From NCBI RefSeq assembly GCF_017591425.1, contig NW_024466607.1, positions 9,618,501 to 9,682,500 on the forward strand: a stretch of 64,000 nt of DNA, in the 5' to 3' direction. This stretch comes from Ochotona curzoniae (lineage: Eukaryota > Chordata > Mammalia > Lagomorpha > Ochotonidae). This document shows positions 21,339 through 31,800 of this stretch, in pieces; the stretch's first letter is position 1; every line of letters starts with the position of its first letter. The position numbers and the translations under genes were made by a program. Under the pieces are notes generated by a model. That model was not told the DNA's origin. It did not search any database and saw only the letters and a list, made by a program, of their open reading frames with translations.

Positions 21339-21630
21339 CGGGGCACCCAGAACAATGGCTCAGTGGCTAAATCCTCACCTTGCAAGTGCCAGGATCCCAT
21401 ATGGGCGCCCATTCATGTCCTAGGACATCCCCAAAGCCCTGGGATACTGCACCTGCGTGGGAGACCCAGAAGAAGCTCCAGACTTCAGATCAGCTCAGCT
21501 CCAGCCACTGAGGCCATGTAGGGAGTGAACCAGCAGATGGAAGATCTTTCTCTTTGTCTCTCCTTCTCTCCATAAATCGGATCTGCTTTTCCAATTAAAA
21601 AAAATCTTCAAAAGAATGGAAGTGGAGCCA
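21339..21630 (+). mobile_element. CSINE, younger, inserted against the preceding minus-strand copy
   Basis: The text 'AATGGCTCAGTGGCTAAATCCTCACC' and 'AGGATCCCATATGGGCGCCC' is followed by 'GCACCTGCGTGGGAGACCCAGAAGAAGC' and a tail 'CTTTTCCAATTAAAAAAAATCTTC'. The following 'GAATGGAAGTGGAGC' may be the interrupted remainder of the minus-strand copy, which would make this a nested insertion. Confidence 0.85.
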
Positions 21631-21689
21631 TAAAAAGCACATTCAAGCAGGCATTGCCCAATTGTTTTGACAAAGGTGCCAAGAGAGTT

Positions 21690-22980
21690 CATTGGAAAGA
21701 AGCTTCTTCAACACACAGCAGGGAGGAAGCTGACTGTCCGCAGGCCCCAGGAGCCCTGGCACCCTTAACTCCTGCCGTGCACAAAAGCCAATTCAGAATG
21801 ATCCCAAATGCACAAAGAAGGGTGAAAGGTACCCAGCCCTTCAGGGGGATCCTGGCAGTCAAACCCCATGACCTCGAGGCACGTGGGGATTTCTTAGACC
21901 CAACACCAAAAGCACAGGCAATCAAACGAAAACAAAAATCGACATATCAGACTTCATTGAGATCAAAAGCTTTTGCACTTCAAAAGACACCCTCAAGAAA
22001 GGGATGAGATGAGCCACCCACGGGGAGACAACATCTACACAGTGTACAACTGCTACGAGGGACCTGCAGTTGTTCAACACACACAACTCAACGAGCAGGA
22101 GGCAACACAAACCAAGATGGGAAGAAAGCCCCAAGTCGACATTCTGTCCAAGGAGAGGAGAGGGAACAGGCTATAAACTCACGACAAGCTGCAGCGGGGA
22201 CTTGGTCATCAGTGAGACAAGACACACATCAAAACCAAGAGAGGCCACTCCACACCACCTGCGTCGCTGGAATCAAAGAGAAAGGCTGACAGTAACAGGT
22301 TACCAGGTGCTAGAGAAGAGAACATCCTCTCACGCCGCGAACAGGAATGGGGGAAGGGGCAGGCAGCCCTGCCAAACAGCCTGGCTGTGTCCCACAAACG
22401 TAAGCACCGAGTTACTACAGGACTCAGCCCATCCACCTCCAGGCCTGGCACGTGCGCACGTGTTGGGATCGCATGATGGCTGAAAGTCAGCGCTGCCTCA
22501 GAAACCCGCTGAGAGCACACTTCTAGGGAATGACTAAGCTCACCAAGGCATGGCCATTCGACGGCCCCTCACCAAGGCATGGCCACTTAACGGCAAGGCA
22601 GGACGACGGGATTGTGGCTGACAATTGGGTGTTACAGTGCATGTGAAGTACTTCCTCACTGAAGGGTTAGGAAAACATGATGGCTGAGTGGGGTGGCAGC
22701 TCTTACGCTGGAATAACTGGTACATTAGATTCCTACATTGTATCCTGTAGTTATGGAAGAGACACCCTCATTCTGAAGAAGTATATGTTGATTATGATTT
22801 AGTGGTACATTCCAGGTCTGCAAGGACCTCTTAAGCAGAAAAAAAAAAAATAAATAAAGTGGTTCCTAACCATCAACTTGAACGAAAGGTATATGGGAGA
22901 GGATTTGTTTCTCATTATACTTGCACCTCTTCTGTAACGGGAATTATTCCAAAGTAACTCACAACCTTAGAGGAATCCGC
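21690..22980 (+). mobile_element. ancient L1 fragment, ORF2 3' part and 3' UTR
   Basis: The text 'ATTTCTTAGACCCAACACCAAAAGCACAGGCAATCAAACG', 'GACATATCAGACTTCATTGAGATCAAAAGC' and 'GCACTTCAAAAGACACCCTCAAGAAAGGG' are direct matches in style to L1 ORF2 ('accaaaagcacaagcaacaaaag', 'cttcaaaggacaccatcaagaaagtg'). 'ACACATCAAAACCAAGAGAGGCCACTCCACACC' is the 'atcaaaaccacaatgagataccacc' segment. The 3' UTR follows ('CATTCTGAAGAAGTATATGTTGA', 'GAAAGGTATATGGGAG', 'CTTCTGTAACGGGAATTATTCCAAAGTAA') with an A-run at 22,839. The reading frame survives only in pieces, so it is inert. Confidence 0.82.
22539..22596. repeat. 29-bp tandem duplication within the L1 fragment
   Basis: The unit CTCACCAAGGCATGGCCA... 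occurs at 22,539-22,567 and again at 22,568-22,596, with a few substitutions in the last third. Confidence 0.85.
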
Positions 22981-23194
22981 ACGTTAAAAGCAGCATTATT
23001 ACCTGGAACTTAACTAAATCCAGGGATCTGGAGAGAGGCTACAGCAGAGACAGAGGCATAACAGGAGCTGTAGGAGGGGGTGTCCCTGTGCACCAGCAGC
23101 TGTGGGACCCTAAAGAGACCAGCCAGAGGCCCGAGGGTAGGGCAGGGGTGTGTCTGTGGACTCACTCATCCGTTCCGGTTCTGACACCGCCAAC

Positions 23195-23290
23195 TTTCTG
23201 GCTTTCTGGCTGGCAACGAACTAGTGCAACTCACTTGGCTGACCTGTTTCTCCATCTACAAGATAGGGCAGAAACTCCTGCATCAGGACA
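23195..23290 (+). mobile_element. MIR fragment
   Basis: The text 'CAACTCACTTGGCTGACCTGTTTCTCCATCTACAAGATAGGGC' resembles forward MIR 'caagttacttaacctc...tcagtttcctcatctgtaaaatgggg'. Confidence 0.5.
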
Positions 23291-23697
23291 ACTAGATGAA
23301 ATGCTCCTCACGGACACATGCGGTACTTGTAAAGCTCCCCTGTCCCCGTGGCACTTGGGGTATGATGATGCAACCAAGGTGCTCAGTGCAGTCCACATAG
23401 CTTTAGGGTGTGTGCACCTACACAGCAAACACTGTTTGAAGTGGGACACCCCAGTTCTCCTCGCCCTGTTTTGGGGGCTGGCAGCCTCCAGCGGGGTGAC
23501 TGAGTCCCTGGGGCCTATCTTGCCCCTCACGTATCTCCCAGACTCCCCTGCTCTGCGGGAGAGCTCTGAGTGACTTCTCAACATCCCAGTGGCTCAAGAA
23601 GAGGCAAGAGCTACAAGGAGATGCCAAGAAGGTCTGCAGAGCACGCAATTAAAACATCTGTCTCAGTGCAAAAGACAATGTTGAAATCTCTGCATAC

Positions 23698-23710
23698 AAG
23701 AGGTCTCCAA
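23698..23710. repeat. target-site duplication, left copy
   Basis: AAGAGGTCTCCAA, identical to 24,670-24,682. The pair brackets the L1-type insertion. Confidence 0.85.
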
Positions 23711-24669
23711 GAGGCCTGGGAGGGAAATAGTGGGCTCTCCCTCTTGGGTTACCACTCCCATGGGAGGGCACGAAAACTAGGACAGGGACTGGGGTGGCTA
23801 GGCAGACACCCAACAGCATCTGTGTAGGCTGCATAGTGGAGCTGGTTAAATGGAACTAAGCTTCAATACCCATTGACATGTACGAGAGCCGAATGGGGTG
23901 AGAGACAGACTGGACTACTGCTACACATACTGGCAAACCAGGGAAGGGGGCGGGCCTGGTGGGGGTTATTGTGGGTTGCTCCAACTAGGCTACAGCTCCC
24001 ACTGGTTTATGCGAGGGCTGAATATGTGTTGGGCAGAACCAGGCTGGACTGCAACACCCATTCGTTCCAGTGGAAGTCGGGGCTGAAAACAGAACCAACC
24101 CAGTGATTGCAACCACCAGCTGATCAGGGCGATGGACTGTGCTGGGCTCTGTACTTGCTAGCACATACAAGAATCAAGTCTGAGAACACCTCAGACAAAG
24201 ATTCTTTGGAGATCTCCCCATCGAAATGCTGGACTCAGAACCCTCACCAAGAAAAGAGAGAAGACAGAACAGGTCAATCAACCATCTCAGCTATATGTTG
24301 GCAGTGAAATACTGGGCAAATGGAGACTCTATGATGGACTCTGTCAATTAGTGGATTCTTCAAAGACCTCATAGTGCTTGGAGTGGCAAGATTAGCAGCG
24401 ATTCATAACTGGTGAACTATCAAAACCACTTGAGCAAGAACCACTTGAGCATGCCCTACATCCGGGACCTGGGGTGGGTGGGAAACTGGGTGGGCCTTCT
24501 CCCTTACTATCCCCTTTTAAACACGAAGGAAACAATATGGAAATAATAGTCTTACCCATTTTCCTATAGCCCTTGAACCTTTTTACCCTAATTAACTATG
24601 TAGAGATTGTAAAAAAATATATAATAAAAAAAATAAAATCTTATATAATAGCTGCAAAAAAAAAAAAAA
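23711..24669 (+). mobile_element. recent 5'-truncated L1-type insertion (3' UTR of a lagomorph L1)
   Basis: A non-coding stretch of about 960 bases ends in A-rich sequence and a poly(A) run, and is bracketed by a perfect 13-bp duplication (23,698-23,710 and 24,670-24,682). These are the marks of L1-type target-primed reverse transcription. The body has repeated modules of the type GGCTACAGCTCCCACTGG and GGACTGCAACACCCATTCG. A diverged relative lies in the opposite orientation at 59,694-60,310, which shows that it is a repeat family. No ORF2 is included, consistent with a truncated 3' UTR. Assignment to lagomorph L1 is from memory of the family. The TSD and poly(A) are seen directly. Confidence 0.72.
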
Positions 24670-24682
24670 AAGAGGTCTCCAA
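24670..24682. repeat. target-site duplication, right copy
   Basis: AAGAGGTCTCCAA, directly after the poly(A) run, identical to 23,698-23,710. Confidence 0.85.
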
Positions 24683-24939
24683 AAAAGACAGAAAATGCAT
24701 ATTGGAAAGTAACGATGTATGGATTTCCAAGGTGTCTTGCGGCACAAGCTTATCTTTTAATTGTATTTCCCACAGACTCTGCAGGACCCTCCTATAAACC
24801 CGCCCAGTCCTTTGTAGCCAATCAGTACAAGTGCCACGTGGGAGGATGGAACAGGCATGCAAGTTCCACAGACTCCGCCCCTGGCCCCCAGATCTTGGCT
24901 CCCACCAGCCTGGGCTGCAAGCCCACCTCTGATGTCACT

Positions 24940-25015
24940 GGATAAACTTGGCCCAGAGACTTCACCTCTCTGTCCGTTTCCTCATCCATCTGGAAAGCGA
25001 GGGTGTAACCATGGC
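24940..25015 (+). mobile_element. MIR fragment
   Basis: The text 'GAGACTTCACCTCTCTGTCCGTTTCCTCATCCATCTGGAAAGCGAGGG' follows forward MIR. Confidence 0.65.
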
Positions 25016-26109
25016 TGCAGAAAGCCACGCCTCCAGGGGTGGAACAGGGAATTTCTGTATCCCACCTTTTCCAGCCCGGAGTCAGGCAGCATCCACAGCA
25101 CCCATGGCATCCAAGCAAGCTGCAGCAACTAAGCTTGGGAATAAACATCTTTAGGATTTCAGCCCCTGCTTTTTCTTTCTTTTAGGACACACACAGCCTG
25201 CCTTCCCAGCACAAACCCTCCCAAGAATCCAGCTACAGACCCTTTCCACACCAGCTCTGTTGTATCCAGCGGACCCCCAGGCATCTGCAAGTTCCCCATG
25301 GTATCACAAAGCATCAGAGGGTGCGATGGGCCTGCCACAGGCCTGCCACACACAGATGCTCAACAAGTCACAGCGATTATTGAGTATGTTGCTGGGGGGT
25401 CCTAGGGGAGGCCAGAGCTCCAGCGAGGACCAGTCACCTGTCCAGAGCCCATGGCCTTGAGGCAGAGCTGGGACTGTGTCTACTGCTAGGAATCTGAACT
25501 TGATGATGAAAGTATGGGGCTGAACCCAGCTGTCTCAGGGCTATGCCCCTTCCTCACTGCCCCCTGCCACCCTTTGGTGGTTTGTGACCTGCAGGCTGCT
25601 GGACACCTCCCCTTTTGGCACTGTAGCTCTGGGTAGTCTGGCCCCGGGGACATGTTTAGGCAGAGAACATCCTCTAGCAGCGATCCTAGGGTCTTCCCCT
25701 GGCGCCCTCTGCTGGTGACACAACTACCATACTGACTTTTTGGGTCTGAATCTAGGGTTGAGTCCTGTGCACCCTGTTCTTCCCTCTGTGCCACAGTAAG
25801 CCTGTCCCCCATCTTTGCTACACCTCCTTCTGTCCTCAGTGTCCCTCCTCCCAGGTCCCTCCCTGACACCACCGCATCCTGCTTTGCTGTGCTCACTACA
25901 GGCTTGGCATCTGTGTCATCCATGGCTCGCCTGCTTGCTTCTGGTCTGTTTTTCCCAGTTGCAGGAGACAAGGGGTCTCTGCCTTCCTTGCCGCCCTGAG
26001 CACAGCCAGCCCACACTAGATGCCTGGGAGATCCTGGCTGGACATACCAGTTAGAATAACTCTTCTTCTGCCCCCAGGAGAGGGGAAAGGGACATATCCC
26101 ATGACATGT
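25016..26109. other. single-copy sequence, no gene seen
   Basis: GC-rich. A minus-strand frame at 25,486-26,016 is open for 176 codons, but it has no recognisable domain, is low-complexity in places and has no convincing start context or splice sites. I treat it as chance. Confidence 0.4.
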
Positions 26110-26225
26110 GCTTCAGAAGTGCTGGTTATTCAGCCATTTTCCAGATCAGGAAATCGAGGTCAAACGCACAGGGACTTGCCTGAGGCCTCGCAGCTTGCAC
26201 CTGCAGAGCTGGGTTGAAGGGATGA
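26110..26225 (-). mobile_element. MIR fragment
   Basis: The text 'CCATTTTCCAGATCAGGAAATCGAGGTCAAACGCACAGGGACTTGCCTGAGGCCTCGCAGC...CAGAGCTGGGTTGAA' matches reverse MIR over its core. Confidence 0.75.
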
Positions 26226-26374
26226 CAGCCTTCTTAGGCTACACAGCCATGCTTCTCTCCAGGATGCTAAAGTGGCAACTGGGTGAGTTGACCTTTATAG
26301 GAAGGGACCCTGACAGCTGAGGGATGCCAGACCCTGGGCCAGACTCTCCCTAAAGGCTTGACCTTGGCCTTATC

Positions 26375-26475
26375 TGAAAGGTAATTACAAGTCGATTCCA
26401 CAGATGCCAAACGGAGGCCTGGAGTGGCCCAGTGGCACCCTAGGCTACAAAGTGAGGCAGCAGCCCATCTAGAAC
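26375..26475 (-). mobile_element. MIR fragment
   Basis: The text 'ATTCCACAGATGCCAAACGGAGGCCTGGAG...CTACAAAGTGAGGCAGCAGCCCATCTAGAACTGGGCCCAG' fits a decayed reverse MIR. Confidence 0.5.
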
Positions 26476-27059
26476 TGGGCCCAGATAATCAGCTCTCCCT
26501 CTCCCCCACCCCCACGTAGTGACAGTGAGGTTAAGGTACTCTGTGCCCTCGCTGCCTCAACTTTCCTTTTGTGCCATGAGGGTGCAGACAGGACAGCCTG
26601 TGGGGAGGTAGACCCTCGCCTGGGAAGGCTTAGAGCTGAAAAAGGAAGTGAGGAATGGCTGTTTCCCAATCCCACCCAGCCCCCCTTCCTCCTGCCTTGA
26701 CCACTTCCCCCGGAAGTGCCCTGGGTGCCCGCGGCTTGGGCAACTGCAGTTTCCCGACCCAAGCTGCTGCTGGCAGAAAGCAGTGGACACTGTGTACGTG
26801 GCAGGTGCAGTTCTACCTGTGGCTGCTTAGATTACAGACCACTTTCCGCTTAACAATCCCACATGGGCAGCGTATGGAAAGCGAGTGGCTGTGGCATGTC
26901 ACAGCTGCCACTTGCCAGGCCCTCCTCTGCCAGACACAAGTCTCCTCCCCTGTCCTTGGTCTCTAGGTTCCCCATCCCCCAAGGTTCTGCCAGAGGTTTT
27001 CTGTCTCTGTCACACAGTACAGTTCCTGGAGAAAAGCCGGGGCTCCGGGGCAGAGATTT
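26476..27059. other. single-copy sequence
   Basis: No gene or repeat family is recognised. Overlapping short open frames on both strands show no known domain. Confidence 0.4.
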
Positions 27060-27160
27060 GGAATACGAGACCATGCACCAAGAGTGTGCCTCAGTTTTCT
27101 CATCTGCAAACAGGGATCACAATAAGCCCTACCTTCACAGGGCTGGCAGGAAGGAATGAT
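27060..27160 (+). mobile_element. MIR fragment
   Basis: The text 'GTGCCTCAGTTTTCTCATCTGCAAACAGGGATCACAATAAGCCCTACCTTCACAGGGCTGGCAGGA' matches the forward MIR core and its downstream 'acctacctcatagggttgttgtgagga'. Confidence 0.8.
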
Positions 27161-28739
27161 GTCTATCAGTCACCTAGCATGGCAGCCTTATCCTGCACAA
27201 GAACATGCATCTGGCTGCCTAGCCTCCATTCCCACTTACAGAAAGGCGCCCCAATTTTCTTTGGGGGACCCATCTCCTTCACTCTCAGCCCCATCCACTT
27301 AGCATCTGCAAACTCCACAGCTGAGCACAACAGTCAGTGTGACCATCACGAGCCCATGGCCCCACCCTAGGGACTGGTCCAGGACCGGGTGTGTGGTCCA
27401 TGTGAACCAGGGAGGGCTTGTTTTGCTAGCTTAGTCTCTGCCAGGATGATCAGAAGAGGCTGGCGCCCAGAGGTCCAGTTTGAGCTCCTAATCCAAGTGG
27501 ACCTGACCCTGTCCATTTCAGAAAGAGCAGGCAAAATTCAGCCTTTGGCTTAAGCCAGTTAGGAAATGGCCTGCTCCTCTAGGCACACAGGAAGAGGCAG
27601 ATCCTGGGGTTCACCTGCTTCTGGCTTTGGCCTGGATTCAGACTCTCTCCCCGCAGCCCCAGGCCACCCATTCCACCAGACACTGCCTGTGTTCCCCTAA
27701 CCCACCCTGGGGCCTGATCTACAGGTACCATCTGATGCTCCTGTCCTCTCTGCACTAACCAGTCCTCACGCCCAGTTCACACCTAGCCCCTGGGATCCCA
27801 GCCCCCCTCAACCCTAGGGGAGATGTCCCCCTTTTTGTGGCTCTCTTCCAAAAATATGTGTGTGGCACAGTCTAAAACTTCACACCTCCCACATTTGCTT
27901 GGGAATCATGCCGTGCATTTCCTGAGCCCCGGGCATGAGCCTTGCCAGAGGGTTGGCCCACCCCAAAGTCTGCTCTGGTACAGAGGCCAACGGAGCTTCC
28001 AGGAGTCACAGCAGCCACTAGGGGCACTGTCCCTAGATTGCCCCTTTGTCTTCCCGCTGGCTCACCCTGTCAGGGAGCACCTTAGGGGCCAGGAGGCACT
28101 CAGGCCCCAGCCAGCTCCAGCAGGTAGATGCCCACACCAGCTTCTATGTTGGGGCCTTTGGTTTCATTTACATCTCATCCCCCCAACAGAGACAGGCCTG
28201 TTTTGTGGGTATGCTGTCAGATGTTCCTAAGAGTGCTTTTGCAGGAAGCAACACGGCCAGTCAGACACAAGGGTCAGGAACTTTTCTTTGTGTCCTTCAT
28301 GGCGTCCCAGAAGCCCGCCCACACGTGAGCCCTGAATCCCGAGTTTCCGAGGAAACCTGCGGCGGTGACTCCACCGAACAGGTGTGTCATTACTGCACCT
28401 GACAGGAAACTGCAGCGTGGGGGTGAGAAGCTGCAGACAGAGTGCTGGGCATTCAGTAGGAGCTGAAGTGCTCATTCTCTCTTATCTGAAAGGCACTGGG
28501 GCCCCCTTTCTCCCGCATGCGGGCCCCTGTCACCCCTACTCCTGCATAGTCCAACAACACAGCCCAACCTCTGAGCTCAGTCAGGAACTCCCAGAATCCC
28601 CCGCCACGTGCACGTCCTGAGCCTGACTCACGGGAAATGCATATCACAAAAAAGCAAAGCATGGAGTTCAAACCTTTCTGCATCAAAACAAATCCATCTT
28701 TCAATGTTTTCCATAAACTTGCTGAAGTCATTCCCCAGC
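27161..28739. other. single-copy sequence, no gene seen
   Basis: Mostly unassigned. 28,430-28,470 has an L2-like 'GTGCTGGGCATTCAGTAGGAGCTGAA'. 28,640-28,735 resembles 6,388-6,475 and may be an unnamed old repeat. Confidence 0.4.
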
Positions 28740-28990
28740 CCAACTCCTCAGTTCCCAGCTTAGCAGCCACTTCTTCCAGGAAGCCTTTGGGGAAGCTCCC
28801 CAGACAAGGACCCTGTCTGTGCTCCTCCTTGGGGGCTCGGCCCTCATTGTCACCCTTAATGTGTGGCAACTTCCTTTCTCCTTGCTCCACCTGCCCCTGA
28901 GCATGGTAAACTTCCCCAACCTGGCCCTTGCAGCTGGTCTACCACAGGACAGCCAGCCTCAGAATGAAGCCAGTCTGGAGGAAAGCAGAG
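28740..28990 (+). mobile_element. L2 LINE fragment
   Basis: The text 'GCCACTTCTTCCAGGAAGCCTTTGGGGAAGC' and following C-rich text parallels the L2 phrase 'tcacctcctcagagaggccttccctgacc'. Confidence 0.5.
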
Positions 28991-29498
28991 CTGACAAACC
29001 CCTGGATCCAGCCACTCCTGAAATTCACTTCCCTCCTGCCTGCTCAGTTCTGCCAGGCAAGGAGCTCTCCCCTGCTGAAGTTTCTTTGACATGGACCTTT
29101 TTTTTCTTCTGGTCTTTTCATCACTTGCAACTAAAAGGGTCCTTCCCCACTGACCAAGCGAGGCCAGAGAGGTTGCCTGATACAGCAAAGCTGATGTGGC
29201 TAAGAAAGTGGCAGGAGTGAGAACCACGGCATAGTTGGGGCTCGTTACCTGCAGCCTGACCACACCCAGAAGCCTGTCCCACAGTCTGGAGAGCTGCTAG
29301 GTGCACCCTGAGTCTCACCCACACAGGGTCAGGGAGTGGGAACCCACAGGGCCCCCTTTCCACACCGCACCTGCTGGCCTGCCTCCATGTGTGTCCTCAC
29401 AAACACTGTGAGAACAAGTACAAGTGGGAAATACACATTAGGGAAAAAAAACTGCACATTTTTCCCCAAAAATTTGCACAAGAATAAATGCATCTTTT

Positions 29499-29737
29499 GG
29501 GGTCAGCATGTGGCACAGTAGGTTAAGCCACCACCTGTGATGCCAGAATCCCATGAAGGCATGAGTTTGAATCCCAGCTGCTCCACTTCCAATCTAGCTC
29601 CCAGCTAATGTACCTGGAGAAGCAGATGAAGATGGCCCAAGTCACTGGGCTCCTGCTGTCCACACGGAGAGTGAACCAGCAGACTGAAGATCTCTCTGTC
29701 TCTCTTTGTGTGTATGTCTCCCTTTCTCTGAAACTCT
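29499..29737 (+). mobile_element. CSINE, old
   Basis: The text 'GGGGTCAGCATGTGGCACAGTAGGTTAAGCC', 'GAGTTTGAATCCCAGCTGCTCCACTTCC' (box B and the family-typical next phrase) and 'GTGAACCAGCAGACTGAAGATC' lead into a pyrimidine tail. Confidence 0.88.
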
Positions 29738-29904
29738 GCTCCTGGGGAGTGGCAGGACAGTCCCCTCCTCCCAACTGGAGCCCACCCCACGGCAGGTGGA
29801 AAAAGCAAGCCCAAGTTCGGGGAAGATGGAACATTCGGCCAGTCCCCACCTTAGGCAGATGACCACTGGTCTTATGAGGCGCTCTGTGTCCAAACCTGCC
29901 TGCC

Positions 29905-30020
29905 ATGGATGCCAGCTGTGTGACCCAGGACACACAGCCCAGCATCTCTGGGCTTCCACTAAGCAGTGGTGGGAGTCCTCTACTCGCAGGGTTGCTGTGA
30001 GCCTCTGAGTGCAGAGGTGG
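29905..30020 (+). mobile_element. MIR fragment
   Basis: The text 'CAGCTGTGTGACCCAGGACACACAGCCCAGCATCTCTGGGCTTCCAC...CGCAGGGTTGCTGTGAGCCTC' follows forward MIR, including 'agggttgttgtgaggatt'. Confidence 0.7.
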
Positions 30021-30254
30021 GGGAAAGCAGGACTCGGGGGACATAGACAACCCCAGCCCCTCCCACTCTAGACACACTGCCCACTGTGGACTACCCCACA
30101 GGACACTCCCAGTCCCTGGGGATTGACAGGCAAGGAGAGCAGGGGGTGGAGGGTCCCAGGGCCCTGGTGAGTATGGGGTGGGGGCAACATCTTACCACAA
30201 AGTGGGGGTCCCAGGGCTTTGGGGCAGGGGGAGCTTTTCCTCTGCCATGGGCTG

Positions 30255-30325
30255 CTCCATGGCCTTGAGGATCTCAGTTTACTCAGCTGCAAAATGGGCA
30301 TTCTCTCAGGTAGTAGTGAGGGCCC
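30255..30325 (+). mobile_element. MIR fragment
   Basis: The text 'ATCTCAGTTTACTCAGCTGCAAAATGGGCATTC' is the forward MIR core. Confidence 0.65.
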
Positions 30326-31519
30326 GGGGCAAAAAAACCAACCCCTCTAGTCCCTCCCCCCTGCTGGGTTTAGAGGCCCTGGGCCTCATGCTGTCCATGG
30401 CCTGGCCCCGGCTGTATGCATCAGGGACTACAGAATTTCCCTTCTAGGCAGCAGTGTGTTGGGGAGATTTGGGCTTCCTGAGCAGTGGGTGGTGCTGGGC
30501 AGAGAGGAGTGTGAGTTCTCTGGGCTGTGCAAAACAGGCTGAAGCTGACAGCTCTAAGAAGACAGCAAGAAGCCCCTTAATGCTGGTGGGCTGTCCACCC
30601 TTTCCAGGTTCCCCCGCCCCGCCACGCCACAGCTGGGCAGCGTTACTCACCAGGGTGCACAGGGAAGGGGTGCAGGGCTCCCCGGAACCTTGGGGCTAGG
30701 CCTGCCTTCCAGGACCCTGGGGACCAGCAGCAGGCCCTCCCCGAAGCAGGTCCTGACGTCTCACTTCCTCTCTGCTACCTCAGCAGCCAGGAAACCACGC
30801 CCCCGGGGAGTGGGTGCTGGGCACCGTGGGGGCCCACCTGCCTGTCCTCCCCACCACACACACTCCTGATGGGGCTCCAGGACACTGCCCAGGGTGGGGG
30901 AGGAGGCTCCTTCCAGGTCTGGCCCATCCTTTTGGCTTCAGTGGCCTAGTCCAGTCCATGAATAATACAGCCAGCTGCCTCTCCGGCCAGCCTCTGAGCA
31001 CCACAGATCGCGTTTCGGGGCCACTCGAGTTTCGGCGTGACTGCTCTGTCCAGGGCGCCAGGCCCATCTGGGTCTCCGGGCCCCCAAGGCACTTACCCTT
31101 CTGCTGGGGCCAGCTCGAGCCAGCACAACAAAGACAGTGTAACAGGTGGCCTCAATGAGAAGGTGCCCTACTTACCCTGAAAGTAGCTGTGCCCCAAAAG
31201 GGACCTGAGAGTGGCAGGGGCTGGGCAACAGGCCAGTCCAGTCTCCCTAACATCCGGCTAGGGGCTCTGCTGCCTCCACGTGTGGCATCCTCTCTGGGTA
31301 TCACCTTATGGGCCTCCTCTCCACTGCCCCCTGCCTGGCCCATGCCCCACTTCTTGGAGGCCACGTCCAGTCCCCTGCTTGGTTCTGACTCCCCATGGCC
31401 ATCACCTGCTGTCTCCTTCCTTGGATATCATTCAGCACCCTCATTCTGCTAGACAACAGCCACCACTGCCCTCTGTTCTCTTTTCCTCCCAGTGACCCGA
31501 GCGGTGGCTTTGAATCACA
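30326..31519. other. single-copy, GC-rich sequence, no gene seen
   Basis: Open frames on both strands (for example near 30,814-31,158) are proline, serine and glycine-rich and show no known domain. No repeat family is recognised. Confidence 0.4.
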
Positions 31520-31800
31520 AATCTCTTGCTTCAAACCCTGCCCTGTGAAACAGATCATGTGGCCTGGCCAGAAGCCAGCCCTGCCAACTGTGGCAGCCAC
31601 TCCTCCCTTCTTCCTTACACACACTAGACACTACTGCAACCCCAGGGCCTTTGCACACGCTGTGCCAGGGCCAGGCTCCCTCCTTCCTGTCACTCTGCCC
31701 AGCTCTTCCTGCATTCATAGTCACCCCAGCAATCTGAATTCCAAGCATCTTCATCAGCTCAATCCCTAGCCCTGCATCTGTCACTGTGTCCCCAGCTCCC
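31520..31800 (+). mobile_element. L2 LINE fragment
   Basis: The text 'CTACTGCAACCCCAGGGCCTTTGCACACGCTGTGCCAGGGCCAGGCTC', with C-rich text after it, matches L2 'gcctcagggcctttgcacttgctgttcc'. Confidence 0.65.

Noticed and set aside
21654..22007. 117-codon open frame
   Set aside because: It is a relic of L1 ORF2 in an ancient fragment, broken on both sides.
25486..26016. 176-codon open frame on the minus strand
   Set aside because: No recognisable domain, no good start context, no matching splice signals, and the GC-rich composition explains long stop-free stretches.
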